Source: Galerina marginata
Taxonomy: Eukaryota; Basidiomycota; Agaricomycetes; Agaricales; Galerinaceae
Length of the DNA stretch: 64,000 nucleotides
Direction of reading: 5' to 3'
Assembly (NCBI GenBank): GCA_023014335.1
Contig: JAECYW010000020.1
Span: forward strand, 1-64,000
The position numbers and the translations under genes are program-made. Of this stretch, positions 21,761 to 31,372 are shown piece by piece (the stretch's first letter is position 1; every line of letters begins with the position of its first letter). Below the pieces are notes generated by a model. It was given only the letters and a program-made list of their open reading frames with translations, was not told the origin of the DNA and ran no database searches.

Positions 21761-22405
21761 CTAGTACGCTCCCGAGCTGAAACCAAAATCACGGAAAGGC
21801 CTCATGATGTTCTGAAGGTACAACCATTCCTTGATGCGGACATAGTTCAACCGCAAAAGATCATAGTCGGAGAACTGAGCGTCAGCGCGCAAATCGTCGA
21901 TCAAGTAGTTTTGTTCGCGCCACGCGTCGTAGAGTTGCTAAAGAAATAGATGAATGATCGATCAGCAAAGTACGGTGCATGATGGAAAATCGGTACTTAC
22001 CCCATAAGAGCGACTCATGGACGGGAGGTCCTTACGGATCATGAGGTTGAAGAATTCCCTAGGGATATCCATCTGATCGCGGAGTGACCTCCAAGACGTA
22101 TACCACGATTCGAACGCGGTGATATAGGCATTGCCAATAGCAGTGCCGTAGCAGAAAAGAGTCGGATCCAGGTTCATCTAGATAGTACGGTTAAGAATTG
22201 TGAATGGCTATAGGAAAGACACTTGTCTTACCAATGACTCCGTCAATTGTGTTAACTCGTGAAACGGCATGTCGACGGGTCTACCGCCGACTCGGGCGAA
22301 AGCCACGGTAAATGCCAACGCGGAAGCAGAGACTTGCCCGCGCTCATCAGAGGGGGCTACTTCTTGGTTATCGGTAATGATGAGAGCGTTGGATAGAGAG
22401 GACAT
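21761..22405 (-). CDS. antisense gene A3: three-exon retrotransposon-borne protein
   Basis: Exons are 22405-22232 (58 residues), 22177-22001 (59) and 21937-21761 (58 plus stop), giving 175 residues. Both introns are 55-63 bp and phase 0. Exon 2 contains LFCYGTAIGNAYI...WYTSWRSL, and exon 3 starts QLYDAWREQNYLID. A1 and A2 have the same exon plan, the same YG(S/T) word early in exon 2, a tryptophan 14-19 residues later, and (A/Q/D)(V/L)Y-x-x-W at the start of exon 3. It is predicted to be mostly helical, with no signal peptide. The function is unknown; a role in regulating or aiding the element is inference only. Confidence 0.7.
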
Positions 22406-22533
22406 GATGGGCTTTTTCTCTGATATAGAACACCGTAAAAATGGCCTCAATTTATAGGCAAATGGAAGGGGTACATCAGACAGAAATAAAAGAAGGACAG
22501 TACGGTCTACGAAGTACGTGGGCTAATGATCAA

Positions 22534-23274
22534 TCAGACAGTACAACGAAGGGTAGCAGGTAAATCGCCGCCTGGACGGGTCTCGCCAGCTATAACGGAC
22601 CACTCTAACGCTTTCAAGTGGTTGATCTCCACTTGGAAGGCGGGGTCAACTAGGCGACGACGATATTCGGCAGCCGAGTTCTGGACTCCCGAGTCCCAGA
22701 CACCGTACACGTCCTAAAGGGTGTACATTTAGAAAAATAAATCAGAAAGGATTGATGAAAAATACGAACGGTGTGTAAGGTCGGAAGTACGGGATAGGCG
22801 GGGTCCATCATAAGGGTCAGCATCTCCTCGGCTGCCGGACCGTAAGCGAGAGCCATGTCGCGCTTGATATTGTAGAAGCTTGGCAGACTGCGCATCAAGG
22901 TAATCCACTGAGTGGAAAGCGACAGGAAATGCAACGCGACGGGACTACCGTACTGAATGCTGTCCTTCGGGAATTTCAGCTGTACGGGAGCGTCAGAAAA
23001 ATTTGAATAAGACAGAGTTTAGTGTTGTACGCACGAAAGCAGTCGTCCAGACAATCAACTCCGGGACGGGAGGCTTGTAAACCTCAGTCGAGGTAGAAGG
23101 TTGAGCAAGGACTCGGACGCAAAACGCGTGACGGGCCAATCGGGCCTCAGAACGAATAGCTTCGGTTGGAGCATCGTATGACTGAAAATGGTCGGTGTGT
23201 ACGATCAGAAGGCCATAGAATTCGGTAGCGTGCTGTCCACCAATAATGGGCGCAAAAGAAGGATCGACGGTCAT
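22534..23274 (-). CDS. antisense gene A2: three-exon retrotransposon-borne protein
   Basis: Exons are 23274-23035 (80 residues), 22979-22770 (70) and 22713-22534 (59 plus stop), giving 209 residues. Introns are 55 and 56 bp, both phase 0. Exon 2 has IQYGSPVALHFLSLSTQW and LTLMMDPAYPVLPTL; exon 3 begins DVYGVWDSG. A1 has YGSPFAESFRTLCGIW, YELMMNPDVPAMPQY and AVYRAW in the same places, so A1 and A2 are clear paralogues. The gene is 128 bp from A3 and 193 bp from A1, all in one direction, so each may have its own promoter. No known family was recognised. Confidence 0.72.
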
Positions 23275-23467
23275 AATAAGAGAGTATTTGGAAGTTTGAA
23301 GGAAACACTCGCCGACTGACGGTGCTACTTATACAATTCCAAGCACATGGAGCTTCAAGAAGAGAACCGTCGGACCAGTGAGACCAGACAATTTAGAAAT
23401 GGAGATAGTTCTCAATTCGGATAAAGGAGAGTGGGGGTTTTATTGTTCAAAACATCAGAAGAGCATT

Positions 23468-24233
23468 CTAGGAAGATGGGGCTATCAAGTAACTATCTTG
23501 CTCCCTGGAAAGAGTACTGTACTGTTCGTACAACGCCTGCTCGATGGAAGAATATTGCTCCATGCGAAGTAAATTGAGAAGGGCACGGTACAAGTTACCG
23601 TACTCCGTGTGAGGCAGTTGATTGTAGGTCGCAGTAAGGCAGACCCCACTGAACTTCCAAGCGCGATATACAGCCTTAGAAAAATATCAGGACTTGTACG
23701 GGTAGAGGTGATTGAAAAGACACGCTTACCAAATTATATTGAGGCATAGCGGGGACGTCTGGGTTCATCATCAACTCGTAAAAGCGCTTAGCGCGTGGTT
23801 CCTCGAGGATACGGGGACGGGACTCGATTACGATTGCCCAAATTCCACAGAGAGTACGGAAACTCTCGGCAAAGGGAGACCCGTACACGATAAGGGGGAT
23901 CGGAATGTCGAGCTAAATATTGAAAGAAGTTTGAGTAAGAATACAGATGTGAAGGAGAAGATAAAAGCGTACCATGGCATAGGTCCACAACCTGACCAGA
24001 GCGACGGGTATTTTCTCGATGGAATCGCCCGCAAGGTTGAGTATGTAGAGGTGCCGGAAGTAACGCTGCTCGGAGGGGCGCAAACGGATAATGTAGTATT
24101 GATAATCTAAGTCCCACTGATAGTTTCCACGTTGAGCAATGGGATAGCAAGCTGTTTCACGGTCGACGAGGTAGAACGGAAGATGTTCGGCGTAGCGAGG
24201 CTCCTCAGACTCGTCGGCTGGTATGGTAGCCAT
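23468..24233 (-). CDS. antisense gene A1: three-exon retrotransposon-borne protein
   Basis: Exons are 24233-23973 (87 residues), 23912-23730 (61) and 23674-23468 (68 plus stop), giving 216 residues. Introns are 60 and 55 bp, both phase 0. Exon 1 is charged, with YYIIRLRPSEQRYFRHLYIL. Exon 2 carries the shared core VYGSPFAESFRTLCGIW...YELMMNPDVPAMPQY, and exon 3 starts AVYRAW. It is the most upstream of the three close paralogues and ends the module next to the internal polypurine tract at 24415. The function is unknown. Intact splice sites and frames suggest selection until recently. Confidence 0.72.
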
Positions 24234-24414
24234 GGTTGGGCAGATTATACTGCAATCGAACGCGAATTTAGGCTGCTTTTATGCGGGCGACCGACGCGTC
24301 CCACATGGGGAAAAGCACTTGTACCCTGATGCTCTAAAAGGAGATTGATATTACCGACGGGACATACAAGTCTATTTCTGATACCTAGCGTTAGTATCAA
24401 CTGCGCCAGTTGAT

Positions 24415-24432
24415 ATTTAAGTTGGGGGGAGA
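24415..24432 (+). other. internal copy of the polypurine tract
   Basis: ATTTAAGTTGGGGGGAGA is identical over 18 bp to the tract directly before the 3' LTR (26945-26962). It lies 2.5 kb upstream, between the two antisense gene modules. It could act as a second plus-strand primer, as central tracts do in lentiviruses and Ty1, or mark an old recombination junction. Confidence 0.7.
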
Positions 24433-24745
24433 ATGGCCGGTACCCGTGCTGTAAACCGAATTTCGGACTGAAAAACTTAGAAAGAAATTCACAGAAAAAT
24501 TTCGGCTTTTCTTAAGATGATTTCAAAGCCCTTAAAGTTATAAGATTTCACATCTTATTGCTCAGTAATAAGGACATTTCTTCAACTTATAAGATGAACA
24601 GATAACAGTTAACAAGATAAAAGAAGGCTTTATTGCAGATTAGAATATAAGACAGGGACTGTAGCTACTAGATATAAAAGCCTAATAAAATATCTAGTGC
24701 GCAAACTACAGTCAGGAAGAAAGAGATAAAAGAAATATCGAACAT
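24433..24745. other. spacer between antisense modules
   Basis: AT-rich, without an open frame. It contains the putative 3' end region of gene B on the minus strand. It starts immediately after the internal polypurine tract and shares no sequence with the LTR start, so no LTR remnant is visible. Confidence 0.4.
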
Positions 24746-26573
24746 CTAATACTCCTCGGAAGCGATGTCTTCGTCACCGCCGGTGTACATGTCATCCGCG
24801 TCCAAAACCATGCCCTCCACCATAGCGTCAGACTCCTCACCGTCGCTTTCAACGGCCTCGTCGTCGATGAAAACGGAATGGGGCGGGTCTTCTTCTTCTT
24901 CTTCTTCTTCTTCGTCGTCTTCATCGTCCAAAGTTGCGGTGTAGTCGGGACCGGCATCCACATCGTCGAACTCGTGGTTGACGAAGACCCTTGCGAAATC
25001 CGCCAGGTAGAAGTCGTTGGATCGGAAGTAGACGGGGAAGTCGGTAGGGTCGGAGGAAGGGAATGAAGACTGATGGAACTCGCTCCAGAGACGGTCGAGT
25101 ACAGTACCTTCTTTGCCGACGAGTTGACGAACGCGAGAGAGGGGGTGACGGTGGATCATATCACGGATGATGGAGAGAGGGGGTGACGGTGGATCATATC
25201 ACGGATGATGGCGCAGCCTTCTGCACAAAAACGGTCGATGTTCGTCTCGTGATTGCTTATGGCGGCAATAAGCAAAGCACGGTGACTAGATTCTTCATCG
25301 TAAAGACGAAGAATCTCGCGAAGTCCTAAAGAAGAGTACGGTTAGAAAAATATCGGAAAAGTTAAACAGAAAATGAACGTACGGCAAAGTGAACGAGAAC
25401 CGATGTCATACGACATGTTCTCGAAACGAAAAGTGTCGGCGGCCGAGAACTTGAAGTCACAACGGGTATGGGACCGGAGACAAGGCCCACAGTACTGATC
25501 CAACCCGCGGAAGGTGCAAGGGACTTGACGGTTGTAAAACCGGCAAGTTTGACAACGAGTATCGGGCTAATAAGATAGAAAGACAAGTCAGAAAAGGAAA
25601 GATAAAAGAAAAATAGAATCGGACTTACCATCCGGTCGAGGTGATAGATTCGGTCCAATTCTTCCAGGGAAATCCAAGGTACGGTGTTCTCGACTGAAAG
25701 CACGCCTCGACCAGGATTTGCCTTCAAAGCCTTCTCTTGAGCAGCCTGGCGTTTTGCGTTGGCAGGCGTCGCGGTACGGGTGCTCCTACGAGTCTTCGGT
25801 TTTGGTTCGTCCTCGGCACCGTCCTCGTAGTCGTCGTCGTCGTCGTCGGCTGGCGGGAGTTTGGAAGTGGAAGCCACGGGTTGAGGCGAGACGTTCCGTT
25901 GACGACCTTTACCTTTCGATCGACTAGACCGCAAGGTGGGACCCGCTAAAGCCATATCTAAACAATGAGTATCCCAGATAAAATGGATAAAGAAAGAAAT
26001 AAACTAACCTTGAAGGTTGGGTGCACCGTCCATCTCAAAGGCGTTCGGATGAACGTCTCCACCTAAGTTGATATCGAAGTGATCGATATCCAAGGGGTAC
26101 AAGTCATCCTATAGAAAGAGTAAAGGACGGTTAATTAAGAGAAAATAGGATAAGAAATAAAATACGTACCAGAGTAGGAAGCCGTTCCGGACCGATGGGG
26201 GGAAGGAGAGCTCGGAAGTACGGGGCGTCTTCGAGATCGAGGCGGAGAATGAGCCAATGTAGCCAGTTACGCATTCGACGAATGTTGGCGGGTTCGAGAA
26301 CGTCGGGATCGGCATAGGTCTCGTACAAAAGAGCCTGAAAACGTACAAAGGAGTTAGAAAAACAGAAAAGAGGAACAGTAGAGCGGCAAAACTTACCAAG
26401 TTATGGTACTCGCGGTTCAAGATAGCCAAAACGGTGCTACAGTCAGGGACGACACCGTATCGATCCACAAGGTCGACGGCATAGGGCCAGAGAGCAAGCC
26501 AGAAGGAGGTGATAGCAGCGAGGATGGCATCCGAGACAAGGACGGGGAGGTCGAAGTTGACGTTGCCCTCCAT
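24746..26573 (-). CDS. antisense gene B: zinc-motif protein with acidic tail, broken by a 38-bp duplication
   Basis: The ATG at 26573 starts exon 1 (59 residues). Exon 2 is 26334-26170 (55 residues), and at least four more exons follow, with introns rich in pyrimidines. Exons 1-2 (ILNREYHNL | ALLYETYADP) resemble the core exons of A1-A3. The middle is basic and acidic low-complexity (DDDDDDYEDG, KTRRSTRTATP). Next is a six-cysteine motif, C-x2-C-x8-C-x8-C-x2-C-x6-C (CQTC...CGPCLRSHTRC, about 25540-25460), likely zinc-binding. The tail is a Glu/Asp run. A tandem 38-bp duplication at 25141-25216 shifts the frame and stops translation in this copy before the last ~130 codons. Six-cysteine proteins like this are frequent in mushroom genomes in my recollection; function unknown. 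Confidence 0.65.
25141..25216. repeat. 38-bp perfect tandem duplication in gene B
   Basis: GGGGGTGACGGTGGATCATA and the 18 bases that follow it are present twice in a row (25141-25178, 25179-25216). 38 is not a multiple of three, so it breaks the coding frame of exon 6. Confidence 0.9.
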
Positions 26574-26944
26574 GAGCGGTGAGACGCTGGAGATGATGGG
26601 GAAAGAGAGAGAAATGGGCGACGGTTAAATACCTTGAGAACGTCACGGTCACCGACGACGAAGAACTTAGAAATATATTCAAAAATTGACGGTGTTGACG
26701 CGGAAAAACCGATCACGGAGAAAATTTGAAGTGGGAAGCGCTGGACGGCGTTCTAGGTCGAACTATCTTGGGCGAACAATTCCGAATACAGGATGACCCT
26801 GCACGGAACTGGCAAAAGCGAGTACCACATCAGTCGGTTTCTCACAGGAGAAGCACTGCAGACAACTCGGAAAAGACTGGCGCCAAAAGTCTATTAGACA
26901 TCAGAGACATGATCTGCCAACACGTTTGACTGGGGACAGTCAAA

Positions 26945-26962
26945 ATTTAAGTTGGGGGGAGA
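26945..26962 (+). other. polypurine tract before the 3' LTR
   Basis: ATTTAAGTTGGGGGGAGA directly abuts the TGAAGG of the 3' LTR, the standard place for plus-strand priming. Confidence 0.85.
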
Positions 26963-28706
26963 TGAAGGGACGGCCCTTGGTCCAGCCCTGAATTTTTCGA
27001 TTTTACGAGCTCTTCTCTCTCAAACTTAGATAGAAATGAAGTATATTGGATGTCCCGGACAGTACACGCAGAGCATAGACTAAAGGAAACTATTGTACGC
27101 GACGGAACACTGTGATAAAATAATAGTATTCACAACTACGGTACCACAAAACGTACGGTGAATACATTAATGGACGGTGCTACGAACGCGAGCCAACCCG
27201 AGCACCCACTACAGATAAGCGCGGGTCTTTAGCGCTCAATGTGAACCAAAACGATGCAGTGATTGCCTTTGTTATCGCATGCCGTCTCGGCACGATCCGA
27301 ATAAGACGGGAAGCGGGCCCGAGAAGTCAGAACACGAGTCGCGGATATTCCCGTGCTTACTGAAGAGATTCGCAGAACCCTTGAAAGAACCAAAGAATGG
27401 AGATAAGTCCAATTTGAGCTATGTACGGTACCTCCAACTTCACCGACGGGGCATACCTATATTTAGCAAAGAGTGTAGCGCGTGAACAAGTTAACATGCG
27501 GGAGACTTAGAACACCAGACAGGAATACCATGCTGAACGTACCGTACATTGATACACGGTATAAGAAATTAATGGGGAGTTCTACAAACGGGGACGGGAA
27601 TAAATAAATCCACGGAGATATTGCTCCTTTCGGTTGTAGGCACCCGGAGATATTGATGAAACAAGTTAACCAGAGAGCATATGGACTGTTCCACACGGTA
27701 CGGTTCCATCAAAGGACGGTATTATTGCATAAAGGAGTTACGGGACTCAGACCTAACGGGGACGCGTACCAATAACTCCTCTTTTGCACAGTTAAATCCG
27801 GTTCACGACTTAGTAAGATACCAGTACTCGCATGGGACCGGAGGTTTGTAAAAGGACGGTGCTCCGAAATAACACATGTAAAATTAGTATCGCGTAGTAT
27901 AAAGTTAGTAGACGTTTGTAGCGCAATAACAAGCAATTTACCACCCACGAAATTATATTTGGACGGTTCATACGAGCTGCCTAAGTGACTTCGACGTGTT
28001 GATTTGTCTTCGAGGAATTTTTGAATAGTATTTGACTTGAAAGAATTTCACCTTTGTGATCAGAGTGAGAGTATTTTAGATAACGGTTCTAAGACTTGAA
28101 ACAAAGATCTTGTTCACCGTCATATTGTTGACTAGAATAAGGCTCCGGTGGCCCTCCGATTTGGCAGCACATTAAATCGTACTTCGGTAGTACGGTGTTG
28201 TCAAAGACCTGGACTGTGATAGGGACAATTTCGGTAATTGTAGACTATCCGGGACATTGAAGAGTTTATTTTAGTTGATAGGTTTCGGTAACCTAAGAGC
28301 ACTTGCGTTTCGGTAACGCACCGATTATCGAGTATACGTCGTTAGTCGACATTTTCACTTTAACACAGAGTACGGGACTCTACACCAAAAATATCATTCT
28401 ATTTCTCAAACCAATATACAACCTTTCTCCGGGTCGTCGCACTTATACTGTGTACGCGTCCCTTCAGTTCACGAGATTGACGGGAATCATCGGCTTTGAT
28501 CAGGGTATTGTAAAATTACTGTCCCTCCCAGAGACGACTAGTCAAATATTTGATTGGGTGATTACTGCTAGACAATTAAGAGTGTTAGATTTGAATATTG
28601 ACTGAGACCATTGGGGACGTATAGTAGGGATTTTCATTTCATTATTGAAGTGTTTATCTATTGTGGTCTAGCTAGTATTCAGAACTACCCCGCAGCAACC
28701 ATCTTA
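26963..28706 (+). repeat. 3' long terminal repeat
   Basis: It is identical to 10584-12327 except at 27436 (A for G) and 28435 (C for T). It is followed by CCGG, matching the four bases before the 5' LTR. Confidence 0.95.
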
Positions 28707-28710
28707 CCGG

Positions 28711-29280
28711 TCTATGCTCAGAAAATTCTTGTAATGTATTGTAACTACTATTTTCTATAAGCTGGAGTCGTTCATATGAACAGAACAAGGATACTGAGTT
28801 GATAAAGATGTATTAAGTCGAACTTGAATGTCCGTAAATCACCATTTAGTCTAGCAGAATACAAATTAACCCTAACAAACTTGAAAATTTGCCTTCGGAG
28901 GCTGGTATTAAGCTTCCAAATACGCCTTATATGACATTCCGACATTAAAATTTACTACCAGGGGCTATTGTACTGCTTTCCGCGACGTTCTTGACGAAGA
29001 GCAACCTCCCGAGACCGACTGGGCTGTGTGATCCAACCAATCACAGCGCTTTCCGAAAACGGCGGTACGCGGGTCAACAGCCATCAATCCTGTTTGAGCT
29101 TCGTCTTGAACCACCACCACCTCACCCGTTTCACCTGTTCACTCCCTCAAACCTCATAAAAGGTATAGTAAGTGTTTTTTTACTTGAATTACCTACTTTT
29201 CAACTAACTTGATCTCTTCCCATAGGATCCTACGACGGTACAAATGCGCAGGCACGTTGTGAGCCCCCCCTCAAAGCCTG
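28711..29280. other. flank of the LTR element, no gene seen
   Basis: AT-rich, with short ORFs only. If the 9741/29281 pair are the ends of one older element, this is its right internal part. Confidence 0.3.
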
Positions 29281-29390
29281 AGGGCGGTGGGCCGACGTTT
29301 GGATTGTGAAGGAGTCGGCGGGGGATACGGATAACAAGGGGAGACCCATGGTGTGGGAGACCCACCAGGTACGTCGTGAAGCGAGTCGAC
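29281..29390 (-). repeat. repeat end facing 9741-9850
   Basis: It contains GGTACGTCGTGAAGCGAGTC (29369-29388) and GGGAGACCCATGGTGTGGGA, the reverse complement of the copy at 9741. The zinc-finger gene to its right begins abruptly here. Confidence 0.55.
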
Positions 29391-30214
29391 ATGACTCGTC
29401 TGACTTCTCCTTGCCACCCCGGGAAGTTAAGAAAATCCCTCGTCTCGATCAGGTCCTGGAATCAATTAGCAACCCATGGGTTGACATTCTCCAGCCATTT
29501 GGGAAAGATATCGTCCATGCTGACCGGGACCCGGATGACTATGACGATACTGCAGAGGATTATAATGACAGTTCAGGGCAAATCAATCTCACCAATGCCC
29601 CAGTGTCTCCACTGGACGTGGACCTTGAGAATGCAGCTGTAGAGGAGGAGCTGCCCGAAAAACATGATCCTACATTCGAAAAAGATGGCGTCAAAGTTTG
29701 GAAGTCGCGTGATCTCGGAGATCGCTTCAAGGACTTAAAGAATCCTGGATCTTGGGATTGCCTGAAGAACTATGCTGATATTCCCCGTTATGCGATCAAG
29801 CAAGATTCATGGCAGAATGTTGTTACATCATCTACCAATGAGACAAATCACCCAGTTATCAAGATGGATTCACCCATTGCGACAGTCCTGCGTTGTGATG
29901 GCCGCCTCTTTGTGTGCGTTGGGGAAGTAAACGACATTGTTTTTGACTCGAAGTCAACCGATTCACTAGCTGTCAACTTACTATGTGAGCCGACCACATT
30001 TGTATCATTTCAACTTCTATTTTTTGCACCTGCAACAATTGAAGACGATCCCAATCTTCACCATGACTGGAAGTGGATATTAAGGTGTGGCTCCAGTCAT
30101 CGCATCCCTGGGAGATTAGTAGAGCAGGTGGACCCAGACGTCTCGACGCGAGTGTCTGGAAAGCCTTTCTATCTATTTGAAAGCAAAGTTCTGAGGGCCA
30201 TCGGCAGCGTGCTT

Positions 30215-30870
30215 TAGGGGTGCATGCCGTACCGTAACGGCGTACGGCCGTAAAGTTACGGTGGTCTTACGGCAACGGATACACCGTAGCCGTACCGTAA
30301 AGCGCAAAACCACATCCTCGACGGTACGGTCGGCAGTGAAAACGGTTAAAAACGGCCATTTACGGGGGTACGGCTACTTTATTGTTCCCGAGTCCTTGAA
30401 ACTGATCTTTGACACCGGAAAGGATGATTATTGATCAAATATTGATCTTCATGCATTGCCTGAGCAAATCCCATGCGGCTCACCAGCCTAAATCGTTCAA
30501 ATTTAGAGGTAAATCAACTCGAGTCCCTTGGATCTCACGCTATGGGGTTTCTACTGCCCCCGAAAACGGTAACTTCTGCGCCTTTTGTATTTAGTTTCAC
30601 GTCTAGTTTATTACTAGAAATTCAGTGTTGCTGCATTCATTCAAATACCCTACAAAAATGTCATACATTTGTAGATATTTGACGATGTGGTTGGAGTACT
30701 GCCGCACCACCAAATACGGCCATTTTTCGCTGTATTTGTACGGTGATGACGGTGGTCTGCTGTACCGTAGCCGTGCCGACATTTGACCTCCTTGAAGGCT
30801 CACGGTACGGTGACTGTAGCCGACATTCGGTAGCCGTAAACCGTAAATACGGCGTTGGTGCACAGCCCTA
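30215..30870. mobile_element. 656-bp hAT-like non-autonomous element
   Basis: It begins TAGGGGTGCATGCCGTA and ends with the complement of TAGGGCTGTGCAC. An exact 8-bp duplication, GCGTGCTT, flanks it (30207-30214, 30871-30878), as expected of hAT elements. Both ends carry many CCGTA/TACGG words in runs. It has no coding capacity and interrupts the zinc-finger gene. Confidence 0.85.
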
Positions 30871-31372
30871 GCGTGCTTTTGGAACGATTAACTTGAGAGG
30901 ATGTGAAACACGTACCTTTGGTGAAGCCTTCAAATGATTTTCCCTATCGTGAGGTCAAGGGTTAGTTTTCCACCGTTTAATTATCATTGCAATTAAAAGA
31001 ACTGACTGGTGTATAGGAAGAGCCTGCTTTGTTTGCAAAGACGACGATAAAGAAACAGAGTTACTGTCAAAGAAGACATGTTCGAGATGCAATGGAGAAC
31101 TACCGACTGCTGCTCCAGCCGTCTTAAGACACAATGCTGCCCATATATTGAATGATTCAACAATCAACCGAGAGGACAAACCCTGCGGTTTTTGTCTTCG
31201 ATCTGGACAATGTGTATTCTACGTAAAAAAGGGGAAAGGCACTTGAGCTAGTCCTAAAGTCAACTACTCAGCTTCTAACTGCGCAAACATGCGCAAATTT
31301 TCATATGGCCCCGCTGCCGAATCTACAACATCAAGCCCATGCTCCAATGTGCCGCTGATATGCCCGTGGTGC

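Larger units (their letters stand above)
10584..28706 (+). mobile_element. 18.1-kb Ty3/Gypsy LTR retrotransposon with antisense gene array
   Basis: Two 1,744-bp direct repeats bound the element, and a CCGG duplication flanks it (10580-10583 and 28707-28710). Internal order on the + strand is PBS, Gag with CCHC knuckle, aspartic protease, RT with YIDD, RNase H, and integrase with HHCC and DDE plus a GPY/F-like module. The RT-before-integrase order is that of Ty3/Gypsy. Between integrase and the 3' LTR lie about 6.4 kb of intron-containing genes on the minus strand, which makes the element roughly three times the usual Gypsy length. The LTRs differ at two sites only, so insertion is recent, but this copy has a stop in the protease and an element between RT and integrase, so it is probably not autonomous. 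Confidence 0.95.

Noticed and set aside
24862..25159. Gene B acidic tail as a separate gene starting at 25159
   Set aside because: The ATG is internal to the exon before the 38-bp duplication; the apparent new start is a by-product of the frame break.
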